Below are positions 7,586-15,890 of a stretch of 64,000 nucleotides of DNA, piece by piece. The DNA lies in the NCBI GenBank assembly GCA_045805565.1, contig JBJMKZ010000022.1, forward strand, positions 124,001 through 188,000. Direction: 5' to 3'. The first letter of the stretch is position 1. Each line of letters opens with the position of its first letter. This DNA comes from DATAEY01 sp045805565 (lineage in GTDB: Bacteria > Actinomycetota > Thermoleophilia > Solirubrobacterales > Solirubrobacteraceae). The notes under the pieces were generated by a model. It was not told the DNA's origin and searched no databases. It saw only the letters and a list, made by a program, of their open reading frames with translations. The position numbers and the translations under genes were made by a program.

Positions 7586-8826
7586 GCGGCGAAGGCGGCG
7601 GTCATGGCGGCCAGCCCGACTGCGCTGACGATCAGGACCGGGGCGGCCAGCCGCCGGCGGCGGGCCCACCCCGCCAGCCACATGTGGAGGGGGAACACCA
7701 CCGCGAGATAGCGCGGCAGCGAGGCCAGCGGCTCGGGTCCCACCGGATAGGACAGCGGGACCGCGAGCGCGCACAGCGCCCAGGCCCCGTAGGCAAGCGG
7801 AAGGCGCCGCAGTGCGCCGATGATCGCCACCGCGGCGAACGCCATGAACGCGAAGTCGCCCAGGTTGTGGCCCGCCACGAAGAACGGATCGCCTCCCGCC
7901 GGCGCGAAGTAGACGTGCGAGCGCGAGCCGGAGGCCAGCTGCCGGGCGCCCGCCACCGCCGCCACCCCCCCGTCCCACACACCACCGAAGGGACCGGCGA
8001 AGTGGCGGTACCACAGCCGTCCCACCCGGAACGGTGCCATGGGGTCGCCCGTGGTCGCCGCCACGTACGCGAGGTACGCGGCGAGCCCTGCCGGCGCCAG
8101 TGCGAGCCACGCCGCGGCACGCCCCAGCCGGTGGCGCGGGCGCAGGCGCGAGGCGACCGGCATCGGGCTCGGCCGGTCGGCCCGCGGGCCGTAGAGGTAG
8201 AGCAGCGCCAGGGGCACCACGAGCAGGACCCCGGTGCTGCGGGTGGCCGCCGCCAGCGCCGCCAGGCCTCCCGCCGAGCGCCAGCGCCCGAGACGGCCCG
8301 CATACAGGCTCCCCGCCGACAGCGCCAGGAACAGCGACTCGCTGTAGACGGCGGAGAACGCGAACGCGGTCGGAAACAGTGCGACCAGCGCGACGGTCAG
8401 CCGGGCGTCCGCGTCGCCCAGCTCGAGGGCCGCCAGCCGCGCAACCGCCCACAGCCCGGCGACCAGGGCGGCGAGCGACACCAGCACCCCGGCCACCAGA
8501 TAGGCGCCGACCCCCGCCCCCAGCGCGTCGGCCGGGGCGCCGAGCGCCCGCACCAGCACCGGGTAGAGGGGGAAGAAGGCTGTGCGCGCGGGATCGTGGC
8601 CGTAGCCGCCGGCCGCGATGCCCAGGTACCAGACCGAGTCCCACCGGGCGGCCGGGGCGACCAGCAGGTCGCCCACCGACCCGAATGGCGTGGTCAGCCC
8701 ATCCGGGTCGAACTTCCGCCACACGTCGGCGGGCGCGAGGGCCGGCCAGACCAGGACGCCGGCGATTCCCGCCGCCCACACGAGGAGCCGAGACGTCCAC
8801 ACCGCTCGCCAAACCGACGCCGCCAC
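7567..8826 (-). CDS. Polytopic membrane glycosyltransferase, PIG-V/mannosyltransferase-like
   Basis: A 419-residue integral membrane protein with about ten hydrophobic helices. After TM1, an extracytoplasmic Arg-Trp-Asp-Ser-Val-Trp-Tyr motif is followed by Gly-Gly-Tyr and then Phe-Phe-Pro-Leu-Tyr-Pro. This pattern is characteristic of PIG-V/GPI18-like GT-C enzymes, which use polyprenyl-phosphate sugars. A Tyr-Ser-Glu-Ser-Leu motif and Ala-Thr-Arg-Ser-Thr-Gly later also fit. I chose GTG 8826, which leaves a 79-bp space to the divergent mscS gene. ATG 8907 would overlap the mscS start codon. The acceptor is unknown. Confidence 0.7.
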   Translation of the reverse strand: MAASVWRAVWTSRLLVWAAGIAGVLVWPALAPADVWRKFDPDGLTTPFGSVGDLLVAPAARWDSVWYLGIAAGGYGHDPARTAFFPLYPVLVRALGAPADALGAGVGAYLVAGVLVSLAALVAGLWAVARLAALELGDADARLTVALVALFPTAFAFSAVYSESLFLALSAGSLYAGRLGRWRSAGGLAALAAATRSTGVLLVVPLALLYLYGPRADRPSPMPVASRLRPRHRLGRAAAWLALAPAGLAAYLAYVAATTGDPMAPFRVGRLWYRHFAGPFGGVWDGGVAAVAGARQLASGSRSHVYFAPAGGDPFFVAGHNLGDFAFMAFAAVAIIGALRRLPLAYGAWALCALAVPLSYPVGPEPLASLPRYLAVVFPLHMWLAGWARRRRLAAPVLIVSAVGLAAMTAAFAAWWWVA

Positions 8827-8891
8827 CCCGGCCGGCCGGCTGGGGAGGGGCGCCCCGCGCTCGGCGCCCGGATCGGCTGGGGGCCGGCGGA

Positions 8892-8897
8892 TAGTCT
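8892..8897 (+). promoter_or_regulatory. Putative -10 box TAGTCT before mscS-like gene
   Basis: TAGTCT lies 8 nt before ATG 8906, implying a leaderless mRNA. Confidence 0.5.
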
Positions 8898-8905
8898 CGG
8901 GGCCC

Positions 8906-9709
8906 ATGAGCGTCGATCTTGCCATTCCGGCAGCTTCGTTCGTGCAGGAGCACGACAGCGAGCTCACCGCCGCTGCCTCGATAGCGATGGCCGTCCTCGT
9001 GGCGATCCTGCTCGACCGGTTGATCGCCGGCCGCGCCCGGCGCCTGGCGGCGGCGGTGGGCCGTGGCGAGATGACTCCGGTGGCCGCCACGAGGCTGCGC
9101 TTCCTGCGCCGGCTGATCTCGGCCGCCATCCTGCTGCTCGGCGTGCTCGTCGCGCTGACCCAGTTCGCCGCCCTGTCCCGGGTGGCGACGAGCCTGCTGG
9201 CATCGGGCGCGCTGGCGGCGGCGGTGATCGGATTCGCTGCTCGCCAGGTGCTGGCCAACTCGGTGGCCGGGCTGATGCTCGCCGTCACGCAGCCGCTGCG
9301 GATCGGGGACCGGATCTCGTTCGAGGGGGAGGCGGGCGAGGTCGAGGACGTGCGGCTGAACTACACCTACCTGCGCACCCCGCAGGGGACGCGCGTGGTG
9401 ATCCCGAACGAGCGCCTCGCGTCGGGCGTGCTGCGCAACGACACGGTGGACCGCGAGCAGGCGCCGGTGGAGGTTGCGGTATGGCTGGCGCACGAGGTCG
9501 ACGCCGAGCGGGCCGTCGACGTGGTGTCGGGCACGCCGGAGGTGGAGTCGGTGAACGTCGCCGACATCACCCCGGACGGCGTCCAGCTGTCGGTGGCCGG
9601 GGCTCCGGTCGCGCCCGATGACGTGGCGGGCGCCCAGACGCGGCTGCGCCTTGCCTGCCTGCGGACGCTGCGGGTCGGCGGCCTGACGGGCGAGGCGCCC
9701 GCCCGCTAG
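8906..9709 (+). CDS. Small-conductance mechanosensitive channel family protein (MscS-like)
   Basis: Opens on membrane tension to release solutes during osmotic downshock. The 267-residue product has an N-terminal extracytoplasmic stretch and TM helices at about 25-45 and 70-92. The pore-lining helix near 95-125 is rich in Gly/Ala with the Gly-Phe-Ala-Ala-Arg-Gln block. It is followed by the beta-domain motif Gly-Asp-Arg-Ile and the Pro-Asn-Glu-Arg-Leu segment. The C-terminal alpha/beta domain is shorter than in E. coli MscS. ATG 8906 follows TAGTCT by 8 nt. A GC-rich hairpin follows the gene. Confidence 0.92.
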   Translation: MSVDLAIPAASFVQEHDSELTAAASIAMAVLVAILLDRLIAGRARRLAAAVGRGEMTPVAATRLRFLRRLISAAILLLGVLVALTQFAALSRVATSLLASGALAAAVIGFAARQVLANSVAGLMLAVTQPLRIGDRISFEGEAGEVEDVRLNYTYLRTPQGTRVVIPNERLASGVLRNDTVDREQAPVEVAVWLAHEVDAERAVDVVSGTPEVESVNVADITPDGVQLSVAGAPVAPDDVAGAQTRLRLACLRTLRVGGLTGEAPAR

Positions 9710-9717
9710 CGCCCCGC

Positions 9718-9740
9718 GCCGCCGGCGACGACCCGGCGGC
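9718..9740 (+). terminator. GC-rich hairpin after mscS-like gene
   Basis: GCCGCCGG at 9718-9725 pairs perfectly with CCGGCGGC at 9733-9740 around a 7-nt loop. There is no T-tract, as is usual for GC-rich actinobacterial terminators. It lies 8 nt after the mscS stop and before the next promoter candidate. Confidence 0.5.
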
Positions 9741-9758
9741 CCCTCACCGCGCGTTCTC

Positions 9759-9764
9759 TAGAAT
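9759..9764 (+). promoter_or_regulatory. Putative -10 box TAGAAT of the PBP1A gene
   Basis: TAGAAT overlaps the in-frame ATG at 9763, so transcription would begin near 9771. This makes ATG 9799 the more likely start of the PBP gene. Confidence 0.45.
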
Positions 9765-9798
9765 GGCCGGCGCGCGCGCCCTGGCTCGGGCAACGGAG

Positions 9799-12003
9799 AT
9801 GACCCGCCGACAGCGACAGATACGCCGCCGCCAGCGTGCTGGCAAAGGCGTGCAGCGCGGGTTCATGGTCATGCTGGGAACGCTGGTGGTGGTTGCCTTC
9901 CTGAGCGCGCTGACGGTCGTGGGGTACATCGTCGGGATCACCGCCTCGGCGCCGGGCATCGATTCGCTGCAGCCGATCGACAAGGGCGCCACATCGGTCG
10001 TCTACGCCTCCAACCGCAAGCGCCTGGGCTTCATCCAGAACGACGAGCTGCGCACTCCGGTGCCCAGCAAGGAGCTGCCGCGCGTCCTCAAGCAGGCGAC
10101 GGTGGCGATCGAGGACCAGCGCTACTTCCACCACAAGGGCGTCGACTACGAGGGCGTCGTCCGCGCCGCGATCAAGAACATCAAGAGCGGACGCACGGTC
10201 CAGGGCGGGTCGACGATCACCATGCAGCTGGTCCGCGCGCTCTACATCGAGCATCCCCAGCGCAACTTCCAGCGCAAGATTCGCGAGGCCAAGCTGGCCG
10301 AGGAGCTCGAGAACGAGCACTCCAAGGACTGGATCCTCACCAACTACATCAACAGCGTCCCGTACGGCACGGTCGGCGGCCAGACCGCGGTCGGCGCCCA
10401 GGCCGCCGCCCGAGTCTTCTTCGACAAGCGCGTCGACCAGCTCACGTTGCCCGAGGCCGCGCTGCTGGCGGGCCTTCCGCAGGCGCCCTCGATCTACAAC
10501 CCCTTCCGCGACCCGCGCGAGGCCCTGGCTCGCCGCAACCGGGTGCTGGCGCAGATGGCGCGGCTGCACATGATCTCGCCGGTGACGGCGGTCAGGGCCG
10601 CGAACGCCCGGCTCGGCGTGAGGCACAACTCGTACTACACCGCCCGTCGCGAGAACTACTTCTTCGACTTCGTCAAGGAGCAGCTGATCGAGCGCTATGG
10701 CATCTCGACCGTGCGCAAGGGCGGGCTGAAGATCTACACCACCATCGACCTCGCCAAGCAGAAGCAGGCGAGGGACGCGATGACCAGCTACCTGGGTGCG
10801 GACGGCGACCCGGCGTCGGCCATCGTCTCGATCGATCCGCGCAACGGCTACATCAGGGCCATGGCGTCGACCAGCTCCTACGGTCGCAACCAGTTCAACT
10901 ACGCCGCCCAGGGACACCGTCAGGCCGGCTCGACCTTCAAGGTGATGGTGCTGATGGCGGCGCTGCGCCAGGGCATCGACCCCAGCAGCACCACGTACGT
11001 GTCGCGGCCGCTGGACCTCAACACCCACTACGGCCCGTGGAAGGTCCAGACCTACTCGCACACGTATCTGGGCCGCGTCAACCTCGTCGAGGCGACAGCC
11101 AAGTCCGACAACACCGTGTACGCCCAGCTGGATCTCGACGTCGGGCCCGATGCCGTGCGCGAAGCCGCGTACGACCTGGGCATCAAGACGCATCTCGAGG
11201 GCTTGCCGGCCGAGGGGCTCGGGGGCCTGAAGCTGGGCGTCTCGCCGCTGGAGATGGCGAACGCGTTCGCGACGATCGCCGCCGAGGGGATCCGGCACGA
11301 GCCGATCGCGGTCAAGAAGATCGTCTTCCCCGACGGCAAGTCGGAGGACCTCGGCCAACCGAAGGGGACCCGCACGTTCTCGCGCGGCACCACCTACGAG
11401 GCGATCAGGGTCCTCCAGCAGGTCGTCCAGCGGGGAACCGGGACCTCGGCCAACGTCGGCTGTCCGATGGCGGGAAAGACCGGCACGGTCGACGACTACA
11501 CCGACGCGTGGTTCGTGGGCTTCACGCCCCACCTGGCCACCTCGGTCTGGGTCGGGCATCCCAACGCGAAGGTTCCGATGTGGGGCATGACCGGGGGAAG
11601 CACGCCCGCCGGCATCTGGCATGACTACATGGCGCAGGCGATCGGCAACGACTGCGCCGATTTCAAGGTGCCGCCCCACCACGCCAAGCTCAGCCCGGGC
11701 TTCGGGCGCTATTCCCAGACCGGGACGAGCTCCGACCACAACTACGGCTACCGCGGGTACAGCTACGGCTCCGGCGGGGGCGGCGGCACCAGCGGGTACA
11801 GCGGCGGTTACAGCTCGCGCTACTACGAGTCGCCGCCGCAGGGCGGCGGGAACTCGTCGCAGTCGTCCGGGGGAGGCGGCGGCGGCCACAGCGGCGGTGG
11901 CCAGGAGGGCGGCGGGGGCGGCCAGGGGAACGGCGGTGGTGGCGGCCAGGAGGGCGGCGGGGGCGGGGGCAACGCCGCCGGCGGCGCCGCGGCGCCCGGC
12001 TAG
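9799..12003 (+). CDS. Class A penicillin-binding protein (PBP1A-type transglycosylase/transpeptidase)
   Basis: Polymerises glycan strands and cross-links peptidoglycan at the outer face of the membrane. The 734-residue product has a basic cytoplasmic start, one TM (about 20-50), and a GT51 domain with catalytic Glu near 105 (Glu-Asp-Gln-Arg-Tyr-Phe) and the Gly-Gly-Ser-Thr-Ile-Thr-Met-Gln block. The transpeptidase domain has the Ser-Thr-Phe-Lys nucleophile motif near 378-381, Ser-Asp-Asn near 436-438 and Lys-Thr-Gly near 560-562. The last ~75 residues (from about 657) are almost pure Gly with Ser, Tyr and Gln, a flexible low-complexity tail. An upstream ATG at 9763 lies inside the likely -10 box. 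Confidence 0.95.
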   Translation: MTRRQRQIRRRQRAGKGVQRGFMVMLGTLVVVAFLSALTVVGYIVGITASAPGIDSLQPIDKGATSVVYASNRKRLGFIQNDELRTPVPSKELPRVLKQATVAIEDQRYFHHKGVDYEGVVRAAIKNIKSGRTVQGGSTITMQLVRALYIEHPQRNFQRKIREAKLAEELENEHSKDWILTNYINSVPYGTVGGQTAVGAQAAARVFFDKRVDQLTLPEAALLAGLPQAPSIYNPFRDPREALARRNRVLAQMARLHMISPVTAVRAANARLGVRHNSYYTARRENYFFDFVKEQLIERYGISTVRKGGLKIYTTIDLAKQKQARDAMTSYLGADGDPASAIVSIDPRNGYIRAMASTSSYGRNQFNYAAQGHRQAGSTFKVMVLMAALRQGIDPSSTTYVSRPLDLNTHYGPWKVQTYSHTYLGRVNLVEATAKSDNTVYAQLDLDVGPDAVREAAYDLGIKTHLEGLPAEGLGGLKLGVSPLEMANAFATIAAEGIRHEPIAVKKIVFPDGKSEDLGQPKGTRTFSRGTTYEAIRVLQQVVQRGTGTSANVGCPMAGKTGTVDDYTDAWFVGFTPHLATSVWVGHPNAKVPMWGMTGGSTPAGIWHDYMAQAIGNDCADFKVPPHHAKLSPGFGRYSQTGTSSDHNYGYRGYSYGSGGGGGTSGYSGGYSSRYYESPPQGGGNSSQSSGGGGGGHSGGGQEGGGGGQGNGGGGGQEGGGGGGNAAGGAAAPG

Positions 12004-12073
12004 CGATCTTCCCCGCGCCGGGCTGACCATCCTGCGCCGCGTTCGCGCGATTCTCGGCGCGCCCGGCCCCCGC

Positions 12074-12079
12074 TAGGCT
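12074..12079 (+). promoter_or_regulatory. Putative -10 box TAGGCT of infA
   Basis: TAGGCT ends exactly 7 nt before GTG 12087, so the predicted transcription start is the first base of the start codon. Confidence 0.5.
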
Positions 12080-12086
12080 TCCTCGC

Positions 12087-12305
12087 GTGCCCAAGGAGGA
12101 AAAGGTCGAGTTCGAGGGCGAGGTCGTCGAGGCCCTGCCCAACGCGATGTTCCGCGTCAAGCTCGACAACGGCCACACCGTGCTGGGTCACGTGGCGGGC
12201 AAGATGCGCCGCTTTCGCATCCGCATCCTCCCGGGCGACCGGGTGCGGGTCGAGCTGTCTCCCTACGACCTCGACCGCGCGCGGATCATCTACCGGCACC
12301 GCTAG
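12087..12305 (+). CDS. infA: Translation initiation factor IF-1
   Basis: A single OB-fold protein of 72 residues that binds the 30S A site during initiation. The Glu-Ala-Leu-Pro-Asn-Ala-Met-Phe-Arg-Val core, the Gly-His...Gly-Lys-Met-Arg block and the Ile-Leu-Pro-Gly-Asp-Arg-Val C-terminal block are classic. The start is GTG with no Shine-Dalgarno sequence and a -10-like hexamer 7 nt upstream, suggesting a leaderless mRNA. Unusually, the gene is not beside rpmJ, rpsM or other ribosomal protein genes, but lies between PBP1A and thiL. A second infA in the main ribosomal cluster cannot be ruled out from this window. Confidence 0.93.
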   Translation: MPKEEKVEFEGEVVEALPNAMFRVKLDNGHTVLGHVAGKMRRFRIRILPGDRVRVELSPYDLDRARIIYRHR

Positions 12306-12323
12306 GCCGGCCGTTGCGGGCTG

Positions 12324-13271
12324 ATGCGCGAGCACGCCCTGATCGAAGCGATCGAGCGGGTGCTCGAACGGCGCTCCGACCGGGTGGTGCGCTGGACGGG
12401 CGACGACGCCGCGGTGGTGCGCGCGGGCGGCGACTACGCGGTCACCTCGATCGACGCCATGGTCGACGGGGTCCACTTCCGCCTCGGTGAGGTCGGCTTC
12501 GCCGACGCCGGGCACCGGGCGCTGGCCGGCGCGCTGTCCGATCTCGCCGCCATGGGGGCGCGGCCGGGAGAGGCGTACCTGGCCCTTGGCCTGCCGGCGG
12601 GCACGCCCGAGCAGGATGCGCTCGCCCTGTGTGCCGCGGCCGAGGCGCTCGCACGGGAGTGCGAGACCACGATCGCCGGCGGGGACGTGACCCTCGCGCC
12701 GGCCCTGGCGGTCTGCGTCACGGTGGTGGGGTGGGCGGACGATCCCGACGAGCTGGTCGGGCGGGACGGCGCCCGAGCGGGAGACCTGATCGGGGTGACC
12801 GGCGCACTCGGGGCGGCAGCCGCCGGCCTGGCGATCCTGGAGGGGCGCGCGACCGGCGAGCCGCGCCTGGTCGCCGCCTACCGCCGGCCCCGACCGCGGC
12901 TGGACGCGGGCACCGGCCTCGCCCGCGCGGGCGCCCGGGCCATGATCGACCTGTCCGACGGGTTGGCGGCCGACGCCCGCCAGCTCGGCTTGCGCAGCGG
13001 CCTGCGCCTGGACATCGACCTCGAGCGGCTGCCGCTCGCGGCGGGACTGGAGCCGGTGTCGGCCGCGCTGGACGTCGACCCGCGCGAGCTCGCGGCCACC
13101 GGTGGCGAGGACTACCAGCTGTGCTTCTGCCTGGCGCCCGACCGGCGCGAGCCCGCCGAGGCCGCGGCCGACGTCACCTGGATCGGCGAGGTGCGGGCGG
13201 GCGAACCGGGGGCCCGGTTGCTGCAGTCCGGACGCGAGCGGCGCCTGGCCGGCTTCGAGCACGTCCTGTGA
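12324..13271 (+). CDS. thiL: Thiamine-monophosphate kinase
   Basis: Phosphorylates thiamine monophosphate to thiamine diphosphate, the last step of cofactor synthesis. The 315-residue protein shows the expected ThiL/PurM-like fold motifs: Gly-Asp-Asp-Ala-Ala-Val-Val near residue 26, Asp-Gly-Val-His-Phe near 48, Gly-Gly-Asp-Val-Thr near 119, Asp-Leu-Ser-Asp-Gly-Leu near 208, and Gly-Gly-Glu-Asp-Tyr near 256. ATG 12324 lies 18 nt after the infA stop, so it may be read together with infA. No other thi gene or TPP riboswitch is visible nearby. Confidence 0.95.
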   Translation: MREHALIEAIERVLERRSDRVVRWTGDDAAVVRAGGDYAVTSIDAMVDGVHFRLGEVGFADAGHRALAGALSDLAAMGARPGEAYLALGLPAGTPEQDALALCAAAEALARECETTIAGGDVTLAPALAVCVTVVGWADDPDELVGRDGARAGDLIGVTGALGAAAAGLAILEGRATGEPRLVAAYRRPRPRLDAGTGLARAGARAMIDLSDGLAADARQLGLRSGLRLDIDLERLPLAAGLEPVSAALDVDPRELAATGGEDYQLCFCLAPDRREPAEAAADVTWIGEVRAGEPGARLLQSGRERRLAGFEHVL

Positions 13272-13316
13272 GGCACAGCCGGAAGCGGGCCCGGCGCCCG
13301 ACCGCCGGCGTCGGCC

Positions 13317-15089
13317 TCAGAGTCGGGCCCAGGGCCGCAGGGCGGAGTCGGTCCCGCCCAGCGACCCGGGCCCGGCGTAGCCCGAGGGACCGCGGATCGT
13401 CTGCTCCCGCGCAACCGGAGGCTCCAGGCCCTTGGCGCGGGCGATGGCCAGCACCGCCACCAGGCATCCGGACAGCACCGACCACGAGAGCGCCCCGAGA
13501 AGCCCCACCTGACCGCCGACCACGAGCAGCAGGGCGTTCCACGGAAGTTGCAGCGGCCCGGCGCCGAGGGCTAGGGCGTAGTAGAGAACCACCACCGCGA
13601 CCGGCAGCAGGGTCAGGCCCACGAGCGCCCGCGCCGCCGAGCGTCGCACCCGGATCTCCGGCGCGGCCAGCAGCATCCAACCGTGCAGCGCCGGCAGCAG
13701 GAGGGCGGCGGCGAAGGGATTGAACAACCAGGCGCAGGTCACGGCGGCGGCCAGCACCAGCGACAGAGCGGCGGCGGCGCCCAGCGAGTCGGGCTCCTGG
13801 TCGACGTGGGCCCGGCGCAGGACCGCCGGCCTCACGACCAGCGCGGCGACGACCCCCGCCAGCACCACCGCGGCCAGGACGGCGAGCCCACCGGCCCCGA
13901 GCGGGACCGCCCCGACCGGGGCGGCCGCCGGCGGCGGCGTCGGCATCAGGCCGATCAGGGCGAGCAGCCACGCGAACGCGAACGCGCCAGCGAGCGGAAG
14001 GCCCCCCGCCAGGACCCAGACGATCCATCTTCCCACCGGTTGGTGGCGCCGGCGAACCCGCGCGAAGCCGTCGATCGCCGCCAGCAGGCCCGGGAGGATC
14101 AACGTGCCGACCACCAGGCGGACGGCCCACCCCGGCAGCAGGTTGTGGGCGGCGGACAGCTCGGCGCGCGGAGCGGGTGGCGGCGCCACCCGGGCGTCGA
14201 GCGCGGTGATGCTGCGCAGTGCCGCCCTGCCGAAGGCGCCGAGGCGCGGAAGCTCGACTCCCGCGGCATCGCCGGGCCCGCGGTCTCCGCTCACCGACAG
14301 CAGCACCGCCGGCAATCCCTGCGCGCCGATCTCGCCCTGCTCGCCGACCGTGAGGGGAAAGCCCAGGCGCGAGAACTGGGCGATCAGCCCCGATGCGCCC
14401 GGGCGAAGCCCCGTCTCGAGCTGCACGGCCGCATCCACCGTCGCCCGCAGTGCGGTCGGGGCGATCTGGTCGCCGTTCGACCACGGGACCACCACCGGTC
14501 GGCGCACCCGGCGGCCGGCGAGGTCGCCGAGTACCAGGACGGCATCCACCGGACCGGTCAGGTGCCGGGCCGCCTCGGCGGCTCCGGCCGCCCCGCCGCT
14601 GCCGCCGCTCGTGGATACCAGCACCAGCGTCTTGTGCAGTGTCCGGCCCTGGAACACGCGGGCCAGCTCCAGCAGGGCAGCGGTTCCCGAGAGCTCCGCG
14701 GTGCCGGGGCGCGAGAGCGCGTCGCGGTGGGCCACGACGACGATCTGGCGGCTCGAGAGTCCGACGCGCCTGCCCACCACGTCCTCCAGCTCTCGCGAGC
14801 CGCGCGCGGTGTCGGCCCGGAACTGGCGTATGCCCACCCGGAAGTCGTCGCGGTGCAGTTCGGCCACCAGCCGGCGGGCCAGCGCCCGGTCGCCGCGGCC
14901 GCCGGGCTCCCGGGACGGATATGCCGCGGCTAGCTCTCTGAGGTCCGAGAACGAGCGCGCGGCCGAGAACGAGTCGGGCGGCAGCCCCGCGGTGAGCGCC
15001 CGCGGCGGGCTCTCGATCGAGAACGCCGCGATCACGAGAGCCACCAGGGCCGGGATCAGGGCGGCCCGGTAGATCCGGGGGTCGAGCAT
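13317..15089 (-). CDS. Membrane protein with a degenerate M28 peptidase-like extracytoplasmic domain
   Basis: A 590-residue protein. One N-terminal TM (about 8-27) leads to a soluble outer domain (about 40-300), and the C-terminal half has about seven TM helices. The outer domain follows the M28 aminopeptidase pattern. It keeps the His-Arg-Asp triplet after a Val-Val-Val-Ala strand, but the usual metal-binding Asp-Asn-Ala-Ser-Gly is replaced by Glu-Leu-Ser-Gly-Thr and the catalytic Glu-Glu pair is not seen. It may be a non-catalytic relative. ATG 15089 was chosen over an in-frame upstream start at 15125 because a TACCCT hexamer lies 8 nt upstream. It is convergent with thiL. Confidence 0.72.
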   Translation of the reverse strand: MLDPRIYRAALIPALVALVIAAFSIESPPRALTAGLPPDSFSAARSFSDLRELAAAYPSREPGGRGDRALARRLVAELHRDDFRVGIRQFRADTARGSRELEDVVGRRVGLSSRQIVVVAHRDALSRPGTAELSGTAALLELARVFQGRTLHKTLVLVSTSGGSGGAAGAAEAARHLTGPVDAVLVLGDLAGRRVRRPVVVPWSNGDQIAPTALRATVDAAVQLETGLRPGASGLIAQFSRLGFPLTVGEQGEIGAQGLPAVLLSVSGDRGPGDAAGVELPRLGAFGRAALRSITALDARVAPPPAPRAELSAAHNLLPGWAVRLVVGTLILPGLLAAIDGFARVRRRHQPVGRWIVWVLAGGLPLAGAFAFAWLLALIGLMPTPPPAAAPVGAVPLGAGGLAVLAAVVLAGVVAALVVRPAVLRRAHVDQEPDSLGAAAALSLVLAAAVTCAWLFNPFAAALLLPALHGWMLLAAPEIRVRRSAARALVGLTLLPVAVVVLYYALALGAGPLQLPWNALLLVVGGQVGLLGALSWSVLSGCLVAVLAIARAKGLEPPVAREQTIRGPSGYAGPGSLGGTDSALRPWARL

Positions 15090-15097
15090 CGGGACGC

Positions 15098-15103
15098 AGG
15101 GTA
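15098..15103 (-). promoter_or_regulatory. Putative -10 box TACCCT before the M28-like membrane protein
   Basis: On the minus strand TACCCT lies 8 nt before ATG 15089, matching the leaderless pattern. Confidence 0.4.
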
Positions 15104-15147
15104 GTGACGGCGCGCGGCGGACCACCGAGCGGCGAGGGGAGCGGCTC

Positions 15148-15153
15148 TAAGCT
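15148..15153 (+). promoter_or_regulatory. Putative -10 box TAAGCT of the two-component/HtrA operon
   Basis: TAAGCT lies 18 nt before GTG 15172. Between them is GGGAGG (15158-15163), a good ribosome binding site 8 nt from the GTG. The predicted transcription start near 15160 would fall inside that site, so the true start site is uncertain. Confidence 0.35.
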
Positions 15154-15171
15154 GTGCGGGAGGTAGAAGAA

Positions 15172-15888
15172 GTGACCGAGCCTTCCGCCCGAATACTGCT
15201 CGTGGATGACGAGCAGTCGATCCAGACACTCCTCTCCTATCCGTTGCGCAAGGACGGCTACGACGTGGTCCGGGCGGCGGATGGGCGAGAGGCGCTGGAC
15301 CGCTTCGCCGAGCAGCCGTTCGACCTGGTGGTCCTCGACGTGATGCTGCCCCGCGTGGACGGGCTCGAGGTGTGCCGGCGGCTGCGCGCCCGCAGCCCGG
15401 TGCCGATCATCATGCTGACCGCCAAGTCGGAGGAGATCGACAAGGTCGTCGGCCTGGAGCTGGGCGCCGACGACTACATAACCAAGCCGTTCTCGATGCA
15501 CGAGTTCCGCTCGCGGGTGAAGGCGGCGCTGAGACGCGCCGAGATGGCGACCGCCGCCCGTGACGACGAGCAACCGCTGGTCGTCGGTGACCTCCACATC
15601 GACTTCGCCAAGCGCGCGGTCCACCTCGCCGACCAGGAGGTGAAGCTGACCTTCGTCGAATTCGAGGTCGTGGGCGCGCTGGCCCGGAACCCGGGCCGCG
15701 TGTTCACCCGCGAGCAGCTGCTGTCGAGAATCTGGGGCGACGCCGCGTACCGCGACCCTCGTACCATCGACGTCCACATCCGCCACCTGCGCGAGAAGCT
15801 CGAGCGCGACGCCAAGGAGCCGGAGTACATCTTCACCGTGCGTGGGGTGGGCTACCGGTTCCGCGACCGCCGCCCGGCCGCCGCCTGA
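15172..15888 (+). CDS. OmpR/PhoB-family response regulator
   Basis: DNA-binding output protein of the two-component system whose kinase gene follows after 2 nt. The 238-residue product has a receiver domain with the acidic pair in Val-Asp-Asp-Glu, phospho-acceptor Asp56 (Val-Leu-Asp-Val-Met-Leu-Pro), the conserved Thr of Met-Leu-Thr-Ala-Lys and Lys of Thr-Lys-Pro-Phe. A C-terminal winged helix has the Arg-Thr/Val-Asp-Val-His-Ile-Arg-His-Leu-Arg recognition segment. GTG 15172 is favoured by the GGGAGG site; an in-frame GTG at 15154 abuts the TAAGCT box. The downstream HtrA-like protease suggests a cell-envelope stress system. Confidence 0.95.
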   Translation: MTEPSARILLVDDEQSIQTLLSYPLRKDGYDVVRAADGREALDRFAEQPFDLVVLDVMLPRVDGLEVCRRLRARSPVPIIMLTAKSEEIDKVVGLELGADDYITKPFSMHEFRSRVKAALRRAEMATAARDDEQPLVVGDLHIDFAKRAVHLADQEVKLTFVEFEVVGALARNPGRVFTREQLLSRIWGDAAYRDPRTIDVHIRHLREKLERDAKEPEYIFTVRGVGYRFRDRRPAAA

Positions 15889-15890
15889 CA

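Noticed and set aside
8826..8907. ATG 8907 as the start of the PIG-V-like gene
   Set aside because: It overlaps the mscS-like ATG on the other strand (shared CATG) and would add an unstructured Pro/Arg-rich leader. GTG 8826 just before TM1 fits better.
6706..9621. 971-codon plus-strand open frame
   Set aside because: It runs antisense to the HAD and glycosyltransferase genes and on into mscS out of frame. Composition is Arg/Gly/Pro/Ala-rich with no domain; it is a shadow of GC3 bias.
9763..9798. ATG 9763 as the PBP1A start
   Set aside because: It falls inside the TAGAAT -10 candidate, upstream of any transcript from it; ATG 9799 is preferred, though 5'-end data would be needed.
11760..12000. 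CRISPR-like or tandem repeat array in the Gly-rich PBP1A tail
   Set aside because: The repeats are short GGC-type codon repeats in frame with the protein; no spacers of even length.
9706..12030. 774-codon minus-strand frame opposite PBP1A
   Set aside because: The plus strand encodes a complete PBP1A with all motifs. The antisense frame is stop-poor only because of high GC.
12306..12323. TPP riboswitch before thiL
   Set aside because: The gap is only 18 nt and contains no THI-box sequence.
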